Shown piece by piece: positions 31,480 through 42,960 of a stretch of 64,000 nt of DNA. Position numbers and translations under genes: made by a program. The stretch lies in assembly GCA_030490835.1 (NCBI GenBank), contig CM059971.1, positions 59,692,012 through 59,756,011 of the forward strand. Direction: 5' to 3'. How positions within the stretch are numbered: the first letter of the stretch is position 1; the number at the start of each line of letters is the position of its first letter. Origin of the DNA: Annona cherimola (Eukaryota > Streptophyta > Magnoliopsida > Magnoliales > Annonaceae). The notes under the pieces are model-generated. The model did not search any database. It saw nothing but the letters and a program-made list of their open reading frames with translations, and was not told the origin of the DNA.

Positions 31480-32826
31480 GGGTCTCAGTTCAGTTCTTCT
31501 TGCGTGCCTCGACGGATTGCGGTTCTTCCATGGCTTTGACTCCCGCGAGCTGGTCCGCCTGCGATCCCCCATCGCCCTTCGCCGGCTCTCTCTCTCTCTC
31601 TCTCCCCCTTCTGTCGACGGAACCTCACGGCATTGGAGTTCTCAACGGCCCTTTCTCTCTCCCCCTTCCATCGATAGCTCCCAACGACATCTAGATCTCC
31701 GCTGGCCCTTTCCGCCTGCCCTCTTTCTCCTTATCCCCACGACATCGAGATCTCCGCTGACGGCCTCCCTCTCTCCCCCTTCCGTCAACAGCACGCCATT
31801 GTCGCCTCTCTCCTCTCCGGCCTCTTTGCGTTGGCGGAACTCCCTTCCAGATTCAAGTGAGACCCTTTCTCTCTCGAACCTCTGTGCTATATCTGTCATG
31901 TCACTAAAGTTCGAAAAAATGGGACCTGGCGTAAGGTCGTCTTCTGGTTAAATAATCCCGGTTGTCGTTTATTTTAACTCAATTCCTTCATCTGGACTTG
32001 TCTATTCCCTTTCTTTTCCAGTTGATGGAATCTGTTCCCGGTTGTCGTTACGGCAGTTGTTCGTTAGGCTCTTTCTCCCTCTCTAGCTCTTTTCTATTAA
32101 GGAAAAGACCAGCCTTTATCGGACCTTAACATCTGACCAATTATCATGCGCTTAGCATAGATCAGTCATTAACTGAAGGGAAGTTAGGCACCTGAAATCT
32201 TCTGCACCTGCATTCCGGTTTTATCTGGGTCACAAAACATGTGCTGAACCTTAAATTAGGTTGAGTCAAATTTTTTTTTTAAAATAAAATCTTTTAATGT
32301 AACCGCCCTGCATCTTTCAAGGCCTACCTTTCTTGACAAGGGATTCCTTTTTTTACTTATATTAATCTTTTTGTAAGTTGAAAATAAAAAAAGAGAGCTT
32401 TCACATTTCGGATCTACTTTGACACGAAAGCTATTCTCTTTGAACTAATTTTGTATGGGTTTGTCGTATGGGTATTAGACTATGTTAGCGTGTACTGAAC
32501 TGTTTGGCATGCGCGTATTGGACTGTTTTTATGCCAAACAATATGAACAAAATATCCAAAAAATTATGAAATGCGATTATATATTGGTTAATTTTATCTT
32601 TAACATGTACAAATAATGTTCATTAATTTCATTCTCTATCTAAAGAAGTTAAAATAAACATAAAATAAAAGCAATCGGGCATTTCCAAGGCACGGCCGAA
32701 TGCATACCTCTCTATCATATATTGGACATGGTGGATACCTATAATATATGACCATTTTGATAATGTATTAGCATCGACTGATATTCAAAATTGTTGTTGT
32801 TACCAGAGTATTTGTCCTTACTAGTT

Positions 32827-35436
32827 ATGGAGGAATATATGAGAACAGATGAAAATAACCAAAGTTTGATACAAAATGACTTCCGCACAGTGATACCTGA
32901 TCCAATGAATGCAGAAGTAGAAGCTTTTATTGGTGTCACATCAGTAGCCCATGTACCCGAGGATGAGGTAGCCTTTGAAGGTGGTTCAGTGAATGGGTTG
33001 GACGGGGAGGAAGCATCTACCGAAGAAGTCAACGTAGGTGGTACTCAGAATACAGATGGTTTGTTTATGGTTGATGTTGCAAGGGAACTGAAACCAAAAG
33101 TTGGCATGGAGTTTGTGTCTCTAGAAGAAACTTTTAACTTTTATAACACTTACGCTTGGCATTGTGGGTTTAGTGTTAGAAAGGACAGCACTCGTAAGTT
33201 AAAGTCCAGGGCAATTGGTAGGCGTGTTTTAAGATGTTCTAAGGCTGGTTGGTCTGAAAAAAAGGCAAGAAATCAAGATTCAAGCAAACAGAAGATTGCA
33301 TTTATCAGTCGTTGCTCATGCCCTGCTAAATTATATGTGAATCTAAATGCGGAAAAAAATTTATATTATGTGTCTCAATTTGTAGAGACACATAATCATG
33401 CACTTCGTACCCCTAGAAAGACTCGTAAATTGCGATTACATAAGAAATTGACGGAGGATGACCTAAGTATAATCTCGTCTCTAAAAAAATTTGGAGTTGG
33501 AGTTGCAAGGTCCATTGATTTTATGATGAATGAAGCAGGCGGAGCTTCTCACCTCCAGTATTCAGCCAGGGATGCTAGGATTGTTCTGCGAAGAAAGCGT
33601 CAAATTATGTACAAAAATGACGCAAATACTCTACTGCATATGTTCCAAATAAAGAGTCGTGATGATAGTCATTTCTCATATGAAATCCAAGTTGACGAGG
33701 ATATGAGATTCACCTCATGTTTTTGGATAGATGTAAAATCAAAAGAAGACTATATGATTTTTGGTGATGTAGTCTGCTTCGACACTACATACAAAACGAA
33801 TGAGTATGATATGCCATTTGGTCCATTTGTGGGTGTCAATCACCACAAACATACATGCTTATTTGGTGCAGGTTTACTTTTCGGGGAAACAACTAAAGAC
33901 TTCAAGTGGTTATTTCAAACTTGGTTAGATGCAGTGGGTGGAATTCATCCTAAAATAATTATTACAGATCAAGATGCAGCAATAGGAGCAGCAATAGCAA
34001 CAGTATTTCCAAATACTAACCATCTATTGTGTTTGTGACATATTCATAAGAAATTGCCGGAGAAGCTTTCTCATATCATCCACCAACATCCTACGTTCAA
34101 GTCAAAAATGGAACTATTGTTTGTTCGGTACCAATAGTGAGGAAAAATTTGAGAGCACTTGACAAGCAATGGTAGAAGAGTTCGAATTGCATGAGAATTC
34201 GTGGTTGTTACATATGTATGAGATTCACCAGATGTGGATTCCTACTTACACAAGAAAAGTATTCTCAGCTGGCATGAGAACCACTCAACGAAGTGAGAGT
34301 ATTAATGCTTTCTTTGATGAGATTGTGTCGCGGAATTCAAATTTAATTGATTTTTTAAATGGCTATGACAGAGTACTTGAACGAAGTTGTGAGGCGGAGG
34401 CTGATGCTGAATTCAAGACTTTCTAAGGCAATCATGAGTTAAGAACTAAATGTAGCATGGAAGCCCATATGGCAAAGGTGTATACTCGAAATATCTTCCT
34501 GGAATTCCAACAAGAAGTTGTTGAATGTATGTATTATGCTGCAGAGAAGGCCGAAGGTGAAGGGACAGTTGAACAGTGGCAAGTGTTCTTGCTAGAGGGG
34601 GAAGATGAGAGCAAGCGGAAGATCATAACATGGAATGCAGAAGAAATGGTTGCCTCATGCCCATGCTTGAAATTTGAGTTGTCTGGTATTGTCTGTCGGC
34701 ATCTAATCGCGTTGTTCCATTTCTTAAAATTGAAAACCATCCCTCCATATCATATATTACCACGGTGGACACAAGATGCTAAATCTCAGTTCAAAAGACC
34801 ATCCACAACTACGGACAAGAGAGGAACACAGTCTCTTGCTGTTCGTAGTCACACCTTATCCAAGTGGTGGTCTTACATTAGAAATGAAGCATTGCATAAC
34901 TCAGATGCATATGAAGTTATTAGAGAAACTATGGAGAAGATGATTGCGGCACTTTCTGCAATGCCTAAGCCACCATGTCCAGAGATTGTTAGCAGGGATG
35001 AAGCTTATGGCTCAGGGTGTCCCGTCGTGGTATCAAGTGATAACTTTAATCTTATGGCCCAGGGTCAAAGTGCAAATGTTGCTAATGATGCACGTGGCTG
35101 TTATGGCACAATAGCTTCACAAAGTTCTCAAGCGTGTGACATCTTGCTTGCACATGTTTCACTCACAAAAGGAAGGTCTTCTAAACGCATGAAAGGACAT
35201 TTAGAAGTCTCACGTAGTGGAACAAAATTTTTTCGTGGATGTAAAAATTTGTTATGGGTCATGACAAAAGGAATTGCCCCGCTTTCAAGGTCCCAAGTTC
35301 AACTGATGTGTCAACTTCTGTTGGTAATGATTCCATCACCTCTATCGGCCGAGGCCGAGGCCAAGGCCATGGTATATTTTGGTTCTGCACCTTACATTAT
35401 AGTTTCTCTCTTCGTCCGCATGATACCTCTAATTGA
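32827..35436 (+). pseudogene. FAR1-type MULE transposase, inactivated copy
   Basis: It is collinear with the intact gene at 4821-7391 and begins with the same MEEYMRTDENNQ. The FAR1 domain, both catalytic aspartates and the SWIM finger are recognisable. Breaks: TGA for a tryptophan at 34036-34038, one extra A near 34105 shifting the frame, TGA for another tryptophan at 34160-34162, TAA at 34424-34426, and one A lost near 35245. The first knuckle cysteine is replaced by phenylalanine. It has 42 bases near 34985-35026 (reading EIVSRDEAYGSG) that element 1 lacks, so the other copy carries an in-frame deletion there. No functional full-length protein is possible. Confidence 0.9.
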
Positions 35437-35501
35437 TAAGTACAAATGTATATTGTATTGAATATTTTCTGTTTGAAAAATTATAGGTAGGCATATGTGA
35501 A

Positions 35502-36096
35502 ATGATATCTTCGGGTACAAGAACTAGATCACGTGGAGGTAGGACTTGTGTTTGTTCGTGTGGTTTACTAGCTGTAGTGTTGACCTCCCATACCACAAGA
35601 AATCCAGGTTGGTGATTTCTTCGATGCCCACAATATCGTGTAAGTCAAATATTTTCATTTTGTGTACATTTCACTCTCGCATATATTACCACTGATTTTG
35701 CTTATGTTTTATTTTGTTTTGTAGGATGCTTCCCATGCTTGTAAGTTTTTCAGATGGGTCGATGAGGATATCTCACCAATAACTGAGATTGTTTCAAAGG
35801 ATGATATTCCGCTTAATGTCTAATCCCAAGACCAAGTTTCCATGTTCAATCAGGAGCAGATAGTGTTGGATATGGGAGAGTTGATACGTTGTGTTGATGA
35901 TATTAGAGAGCGTCATATGATGGAAATGCGTCAATTGAAACAGACCATAGAGACGAGAACCTTGGAGATGAGAGAAGCAAATGAAAAAAGGGATAGGAGA
36001 GAGATGGAGCTGGTTAAGAGCATAAAGAGTCATGATGTCTTACTTATTACGTTATGTGGTCTTGTTCTTATGATTGTTGTTTATTTAGCAATGTGA
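35502..36096 (+). pseudogene. GRF zinc-finger gene of MULE 2, inactivated
   Basis: It has the same two-exon layout as 7444-8059: exons 35502-35639 and 35725-36096, with splice sites kept. TGA at 35613-35615 replaces the second arginine of NPGRRF, and TAA at 35821-35823 replaces a glutamine. The first break and the preceding Arg-to-Trp change are both C-to-T at CpG sites. The coiled-coil and membrane segment after the second stop are still nearly identical to element 1, with a TGA instead of TAA at the end. Confidence 0.85.
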
Positions 36097-36505
36097 GAAG
36101 GTCTTATATTTCAATGAGCCTTTTGTAATGGAATATTGCTTAACTTCTATTAGACTTGAACTTGTTTTAATGAAATGGAAATAGTGTCTACATGAATGTT
36201 GAATGTAATGGAATATATTGAGATCAATGGAAATGGAATCGGATTGTGAATGTGGCTGGTTGCTTGAATTTAAATGTTAAAGGCTGCTTCACTTTCAGAC
36301 TTGAATCGGATTGCATGAAATTGCTTGTTGAATGACATAGGTTGCTTGGAATACAAATTTATGAGTCATGAACAATACAAATTTATTCATCATCTCAGAA
36401 TCATTGCTGTTGATGTAAACAATACAAATGTACTCAATAAATTTATTCAACAATACAAACACCATTCTTATACACTGGTTTTTACTCAGAATCTTATACA
36501 TCTAA
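36097..36505 (+). other. MULE 2 right arm, noncoding, shared with element 1
   Basis: It matches 8060-8394 of element 1, with a longer form of the repeated tattgagatcaatggaaatg region. Both copies diverge after agaatcttatacat, where captured sequence begins. Confidence 0.6.
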
Positions 36506-36547
36506 ACATACAAACACCCTGCAGTGGTTTGCATTGGTTTCATGCTG

Positions 36548-36730
36548 TCATATATTACCATAGTGGATTCTACAACCGCCAAGCAAAGCTCCCCACACAC
36601 TGTCATCGGGTTTGACTGGCATCCTCATAATAAATTCATCTTTTCCATGGCCATGGGCTGCATATGCACCAATCATTGCACCAATCATTGCACTCCAATA
36701 GACAAAACTTCTCTCTGTGGCATTGGTTTC
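36548..36730 (-). pseudogene. Captured fragment of a PPR protein gene
   Basis: The minus strand reads [20 protein letters not shown], then KPDDSVWGALLGGCRIHYGN. This is the late PPR/E-motif region of plant PLS-class pentatricopeptide repeat proteins, which act in organelle RNA editing and processing. A short tandem duplication repeats AMIG, and the middle of the repeat is missing. Only a few dozen residues of a protein of several hundred remain. A short part of the same piece survives in element 1 near 8395. Confidence 0.78.
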
Positions 36731-36954
36731 AAGCAGCAAATAGAGATTGAGCATTGTCAACGTTTCCACAATAACCATATAATGCAATCAAAGAACTCAC
36801 CAATTTAACTGAATCCAACCCCAAATCAGAGAACTCACCAATTTAACTAAATCCAGCCTCAAATTTAACTGCATAAATTGACTATCCCAAATTCAAAATC
36901 TCTAGTCCTGCACAAGCAGGAAGGACACTGACGAGTGTCACAGAATTTGGTTGG

Positions 36955-37140
36955 GTGCCAACAGCCACACCCAATGCCTGCTTGAGAAAACCATTTTGCG
37001 CATACCCTGCTATCATAGAAGTCCATGAAACAACATTCCAAGCAAAATGGAAACAGACTCCGAACTCAAAATTTCACCGTTTTGAGCATACATGGAAACC
37101 AGGGAACTCTGCACATAGACATTTGAATCAAACCCATTCT
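36955..37140 (-). pseudogene. Second captured PPR fragment
   Basis: Minus-strand frames read NVYVQSSLVSMYAQNGEI and, after a frame change, NVVSWTSMIAGYAQNGFLKQ AL, both typical of PPR repeats in PLS-class proteins. The order relative to 36548-36730 fits two parts of one PPR gene with the middle lost. The first half of the block ccattttgcgc here is also left in element 1. Confidence 0.7.
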
Positions 37141-37147
37141 TCAGAAC

Positions 37148-37321
37148 ATTTCTGCTCTAGGGCACTTTGCTTGCTTCGTGGTTGTCCCCCAAAATCACGA
37201 ATGTTGTCCAAATCCTTGATTGCAATGAAAGTACCAACCTGCATACATTTCTGCTATGGGGCACTTTGCTTGCTTCGTGGTTGTCCCCCAAAATCACGAA
37301 TGCTGTCCAAATCCTTGATTA
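37148..37321. repeat. Tandem duplication of about 75 bp, 99-bp period
   Basis: Units 37148-37222 and 37247-37321 differ by only a few bases and are separated by 24 bp. The shared part includes ggcactttgcttgcttcgtg. The minus strand reads DFGGQPRSKQSA in both; the source is unknown. Confidence 0.7.
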
Positions 37322-37412
37322 TCCCTTCCACAGAGAATCAATCCACTTACCCATTGACTCACAAGGAATAGAATCGGCAGCAGCCAACGCAGAGGTAACA
37401 GGAGGTGCAGGA

Positions 37413-37823
37413 CTAGAAATGGGTTGCCGACAGCCTTGAAATTCTTTTCAAGCACTTTTCCAGCGCAGTGCAGAAATCCAGAGTCTGGAGGCTGTTTTCT
37501 TCGACAAGGTCGAAGAGCTCCTGATTCTTCCAAATGTCCTTCTTGCAATCCAGGATAACTTTGACGACCTCCTGATTCATTTCAAGGAGACAACCGGTGA
37601 CTTCCGTGGGCTCGAAGGAGAGGGAACGGACCTTGAAGCCGGCCGCAAGAGTGGTGATGACGTGGCTGGTGCGAGCTTGCAAGGTGGTATTGAAGGATTG
37701 CACGTCGGGATCAAGGTGGCAGGCGGCCTCGTAGGAGCTCAGCTCGGAGGTATAAGGCAGGTTGTCGTTGGTGAGGAGAACCGGCGGGGCTTTGCCTGAT
37801 TTCTTGCTGAATTGCCCTCCCAT
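37413..37823 (-). pseudogene. Captured 5' end of a UPF0496 (DUF677) gene
   Basis: The minus strand starts [11 protein letters not shown] with an ATG at 37821-37823, then [35 protein letters not shown] and [20 protein letters not shown], up to TALEKCLKR. This is the N-terminal third of plant UPF0496 proteins (At4g34320-like), a family of unclear function. A few residues are missing inside (VEENSLQT), and the sequence changes abruptly after CLKR. The piece includes the native start and probably the 5'UTR to about 38030, so a promoter region may have been captured too. No full-length protein can be made. Confidence 0.85.
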
Positions 37824-38227
37824 TAGAGCAGATGCCAAGCTGAATCTCGAAAAAAAACAAGACTAATTGAGGAGTGGACGGAGACCCAAATTGCAGGAAG
37901 AAAAAAAATGGTAACAAAATGAGGAATCTTTCCAGCGAAAGATTCTTCTGCTCTTTGTTGGGGATCTGAGGAATTGGTTGTTCTCTAAAGAGAGAATTTG
38001 CCAAGGAGAGAGGAGCTAATGAGACAGAAAGCGGTAATTGCAGGAAAAAGGGCGGACGAAGTACGAGTGCTGGGGTCCTTTGAAGAGCTGAGAGGGGGAA
38101 CAGTTGCAGTCCGTTGAGAGAGGGAGAATGGTTGTAGGTGGAGCGTCGATGCCGTGGAGAGAACTAGAATCCTTCGAGAGAGGGAGTACGGTTGCTAGCG
38201 GAGAATCCTTCGAGAGAGGGAGAACGG

Positions 38228-38440
38228 TTGCTGTGGAAGCGCTGTGAGTTGGGTTTTTTGAATTTTTCAGACGGAGTTTTCCCCCTTTATTGGAAGTAGC
38301 AGGGAGCTGGCAGCAATTTCTCCATCGCACGGCTGTAGTCACCTCCGCCGAATCCAACGGCGCACGGGCCACGTGCTGGCCGCGTGTGGGAAGCGGACGG
38401 AGTAACGCGGACTCCGTCCGGCCGTAAAGAATCATATCTC
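38228..38440 (-). repeat. MULE 2 right terminal inverted repeat
   Basis: Inverted partner of 31278-31479. Just inside it ccttcgagagagggag occurs twice (near 38171 and 38207), the subterminal motif also seen at the right end of element 1. Confidence 0.88.
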
Positions 38441-38569
38441 TTCAACTAAACCAATCTATAAATTTGTCTGAATTATATTAATATGCTACTACATATTTCA
38501 AAGTTAAAATTTTAACATATTAATCTCTCTTAGCATGTGTAATTATTTGAGCAATGACTCATTTTTGGC

Positions 38570-38861
38570 AACATTAAAGATTTTATGAAAAATATATTTT
38601 TCATAAAATTTCAAATTTCATATAAAAATCATAACTAATTAGCTCTTTTTACAATTAAAGGTGTGAAATTAATATGAAATTATATGAAAATATTGAGACT
38701 TATCAGTTATTTGTATGAATAATTGTGGAGAAATATTTAGAAAGTAAGTTAGTTTCATAAAAAGAAGTGAAAAATAATTAAAAATAGAGTAGTTATGGAG
38801 AGTAAAATTTTAAATTAAAAAGTTTTAGCTTGACATTTTTTTCTTATTACCAAACACACCC
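38570..38861. mobile_element. Degenerate Harbinger-like MITE
   Basis: The right part (gttatggagagtaaaatttt then tgacatttttttcttatta and CCAAACACACCC followed by TTA) is clear. The left end is unrecognisable. Confidence 0.5.
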
Positions 38862-38869
38862 TTAGATTT

Positions 38870-40429
38870 GATGGATTGTGATAAAGATATTATTTCACCT
38901 TTTGAATTCATTGAAGTTATGCTTGACTAATTCTCTTATTTAAAGTAGAGATGTAGCATGGAAACATATGTGTGGATGATTTGACTTTTCTTATTTATGA
39001 AAAATAATTTGTTTTAATTTGATATCTTGAAGTATAAATGATTTCTTGCTATTTGAGCTTGCACTTTTGTATAATCTTATATATTGAGTGATGGAATTGA
39101 AAGATAGAAGTTTAATATAGAAAAATTGATATATTAAATATAGGAGTTTAAACCATGAGAATGGACATGATACCTTTAAGGAATTTTACAAATTACCATA
39201 GGATTTAATAGATTTTAATCGACATAATCCCATGAGAATAGATAGTTATAAAGATTGGAATATGTCTTGTATATTTTGAAAAAAGTTGTAAGATTTCTGA
39301 AAAGTTTATTCTCCTTTAAAGAAAATTATCCAAATTAAATAAATATGCCAAATATCCATGGCAGAATATTTACGCATGAACCTTAGATCTTAGATATATC
39401 TCATCTCTACTTTTGATTCACATATTTAGTTTAAGTTTCTATCTTCTTTTTTCTTAAATTAGACATGTATTCTATCTTATCTGTTAGTTCTTATTGTCTA
39501 GATAATTGAATTCACTATAATCTAGTTTTCAACCCAATCAACGCGGGAATGATATTTTATATACTCACAAAAAACCATGTCTTCAATGATACTGGAACCA
39601 TTGGTTAGTTCATCAGTCCTAAAGCTCCAACACAAAATGACTCCATATCTCTTCACTTAAGAGATCACTCTACCTTCATACAAAAATCAATATGCTCAAA
39701 CATGTTTTAGTGCATCAACCATGCACTTTGATCCTGCGCATCTTGTGCATCAGATACAAACTAATATGATCTACATTTTATTTTTCAACACCATCATATT
39801 CATAAGACTCCTAAGTTCTCAACACAATCCAATGTCAACCCATTTTCAAGAACCACAATCATCATCCAATACGAAACTCAAGCAAACCAATCTTTCTTCG
39901 TGTGCTCTTTATACATCCTTAGCAATAATACAACCATAGACAACTAAACAATGCAAAAAATTAGTCGCTCCATGAAATCTATTGCTCCACCACAATCTGA
40001 ACCATATCCTTATAATGTCAACTATGTGATCACACAAGATGTACTCATGAATTGTTGCTTAAAAGCCATATAAAATTTGACTTCTCCTAATCAACCTTGA
40101 CCTCCATGATTTAGCCTAGTCATGCCCCAAAATGTCCACTTGATTTGCATCACTCACATGAATAACAATACTTCATAGCTCCAAATCTACACATTAGAAT
40201 CTTTCTAATTATCGATAACCAATGATTTTGAACACCTCATCAAATTTATAATACTGAAGAAAAATCTACCTAATCTGACCCCACTACCCACCATTGTGTT
40301 TGCAATGCCTGAAAATATAGAAGAGTATATCTAAGACACTAAAATTTGACTCTAGGATCATCAGATTTTAGCCGCACACACACATGTTTTAGTAGTCCTC
40401 AATGCACCTTACCCCATGAATTCTCTTTC
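38870..40429. other. Intergenic sequence, AT-rich then more balanced
   Basis: From about 39560 the composition is more even and reads like decayed retrotransposon sequence, but no domain was identified on either strand. Confidence 0.4.
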
Positions 40430-41510
40430 TTTTTTGACAGAGAAAATACATTTAGTTGGTTAGGTGGGCCCAGGTTCCTCTAACCCCATCCTAAGATGAG
40501 TAAGAGGGATCCTAGCACCCAGTCAACCAAGAGACAAAAATACATCCCTTTGTAATTGCATAGAAATACAAGGAGGAGGTGCATCTCCCTAAATATCATA
40601 CTCCAAGTTTGAGCAATAGCAAATATGGAAAGGTGGCTTGTAAGCAAGTTGTTGCTCCTTAACATGCAACTAAATAAGAGATGATTTATCTTACTTGCAA
40701 TAAAATCCAATCTAGATAAAGAGGAACCATTGCCTAATAGCCAGTCCATAAGCACCATTGAGTCATTTTCAACTTCTACCCATTTGAACTCCAATTAACT
40801 TCTCTATTTGACTCTCAAATGGATTGCATTTGCTTTCATCCGTATAAAATTAGTATAATTTGTTTCCTTCCATCATTTGGTAGCAATGAATGCCCCATTC
40901 GAGTCCCTTAGGATGGTTCCAAAGCTCATAACCCCTCTTTAGTTAAACAGTTGGGCATCCACATTTAAGTTGACAAACCCCCATCTTGGTTTCTTACAGC
41001 TCGTTGTACTACTAGGTATGCAAAAATCACGATTGACCATCAACTTAGTGCACTGAGCTTGATGTAAATAATTGACACTTTACTGTTGCACATCATAGAA
41101 AGTTACTTATAGCCCATCCACCATTTCCTTGTTTCGTAGGTATTACATTCTTCAACACATTACAATATACAAAATGAGAAGGTATGCATTCTTTACTTTT
41201 GGAAAGCATTTGAATTAGCCTCACACCCTTATTTAAATGAGCAGTAGATAGGCACCCATATGTCATCCACCAAGAATGCCATTGAATTTCTGGTAGCCCC
41301 AAAATAGATGGTCTAGATCCTCCTCTCCCAAGTTGTAATAAGGACAAAAAGCTAAAATAGGAATACCTCACTTTATCGAGTTGAATCTTGTGGGGAGATT
41401 TGTCTTCTAGATTACTCTCATTATCATACCTTGATAAGGAGAGATAGGGCTGGAGTTTGTTTCTTTCACATTCAGGTTGTCCAAGTGCACAATTCAATTG
41501 CAACATTCAA
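40430..41510 (-). pseudogene. LINE 3' remnant with RNase H region, minus strand
   Basis: On the minus strand the order is an open stretch with SILGLPEIQWHSWWM (41093-41506), then GFVNLNVDA and TILRDSNGAFI near 40900-40990, then KWVEVENDSMVLMDWLLG (near 40750). N.DA, RD..G.F and EVE.DS..L are the successive motifs of the RNase H domain at the C-terminus of plant LINE ORF2. Many stops and shifts are present. Nothing supports a host gene. Confidence 0.55.
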
Positions 41511-41559
41511 CTCTAAATCTACCTTCCAACTTTGGGTTCCAGAATAGGCAACGATCTGT

Positions 41560-42960
41560 TAATCTCAAATTATTGGCTTAACCCAAGAGGAGAGGAGTGA
41601 ATTGGATTATTAAAAATTTCTTGATTATTTAAAACTTAACCCCCATTTCGATCAAGTTCTTTGAATGAAACAAACAGAACTAATGAGAGAGAAAGATAGA
41701 TGAAATAATCACATGAGGAATATTATACATTATATTAGTTCGAGCAACACTGCTACTCTGCTCTTCCATGCACACACCCTTCGTAGCTTGGATTCCACTA
41801 TTCCAGTAATAATACAACTAGAGCCTCAGTTTTTTTTTAGATTTTAGCTTTAGAGGGGCCTTTTACGACAATCTCACAAGTAGTCAGTGAGTAACACTTC
41901 AACCAAATACTACTTATTGCTCAACCTTAGCTTTAGTCTCTAAGACTAAGTTAAATGACCAAATACAACAAGAGAATCTAAAATAAATGAAGTTATACTT
42001 TACGAAGATGTGTAGAACAATATGGCGCAACACCTAGCGCTGTGAGAGTTGAAGAAGATATAATATTTGAAGCACTTGTAGAGATCTTAGGAGACTTTCT
42101 TTGAATCCTCAAGGTAGTGGGCTTTAATGCTTGTAAATGGGAAGGTTGAAACTCATTCAATTCCCTAGCTAATTCCTATATTGAAATCTACTAAATAAAT
42201 TTGAAGAAAATTTGAATATTAGGCGGTACGTGGCATGTATTTAATGTATTGATATTCAAAAAAATTATGCTTTGTAGAAGAAATTCTTTAAGTCTTTATC
42301 TTTAAATTCCATGTGGAGTCGACTTGAGACTTTAACCAAATCACATGTGAGCAACTTAGTATTCGGCTTTACTATATCTGGGATTTTAAAATCTTTAACA
42401 AATGCTTCTTTAGGTCTTCCTCATGTCAAGTCTCATTCTTAAATTGACTTTATATTGAAATTTACCCAAGTTGCATTCTGAGGTCAACTTGGGATACGAC
42501 TTTAAACTCCGTACTTGTCAAAAAAATTTTAGATCTTCATTTGTTCTTCTAAGTTGCATGTTCTAGGTCGGTTTCAAATTTAACTTCACTTAAATCACAA
42601 GTAAAGTTGACTTAGCTATCAACTTAAAATGACATTTTGTAGTAAGAGAGAGTTTTGGGTGCGAAGTCAACTTAAGTATCTACTCCGTTCAAGTCGCATG
42701 TGAAGTCGACTTAGAATATGACTTCGACTATAAAAATATCCTTTTGTCAAGTTTTTCCTTCTAAAGCATATTTGAAGTCGGTTGTAAAGTCGACTTGGAT
42801 TGCAACTTGACTCAAGTCGATCTTCGAGTGGACTTGAGTTTGTAACTTCAATTACTCGAGCTTGAGATTTGAAAATTCTATGTTTTAAACACAACTAAAA
42901 TTCGTTAGTAGCCCTTAATCTCTCAAATTGGTTGTTAATTATCAAAACTTAGATATTGAT
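41560..42960. mobile_element. Possible LTR of a copia-type (SIRE/Maximus-like) element
   Basis: ggcttaacccaagaggagag followed by gagtgaattggatt resembles the opening of LTRs of large plant copia elements, and the bent, repetitive interior fits. No TG...CA ends or TSD were established. Confidence 0.35.
42300..42870. repeat. Degenerate scattered repeats of AAGTCGACTT
   Basis: The palindrome AAGTCGACTT and near variants recur at irregular spacing (for example about 42312, 42606, 42665, 42703 and 42788). Each often has a related ttgaagtcgg or aactcaagtcg neighbour. It looks like an old, decayed tandem array inside the LTR-like segment. Confidence 0.5.

Larger units (their letters stand above)
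31278..38440 (+). mobile_element. MULE element 2, complete but decayed, with different cargo
   Basis: 7163 bp, flanked by an exact 9-bp repeat, TTCAACTAA, at 31269-31277 and 38441-38449. Ends are GAGATATGATTCTTTACGG and its inverse. The TIRs are 202 bp (left) and 213 bp (right), the difference being an 11-bp gap near 31333. The layout is that of element 1: leader, transposase, GRF gene, right arm with captured plant gene pieces. Both genes are broken, so it could move only with a transposase made elsewhere, for example by element 1. Its leader holds about 370 bp (32352-32724) that element 1 lacks. Confidence 0.92.

Noticed and set aside
31283..31951. A 222-codon frame at the left end of MULE 2
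   Set aside because: It overlaps the TIR and the CT-rich leader, starts without a plausible context and has no domain.
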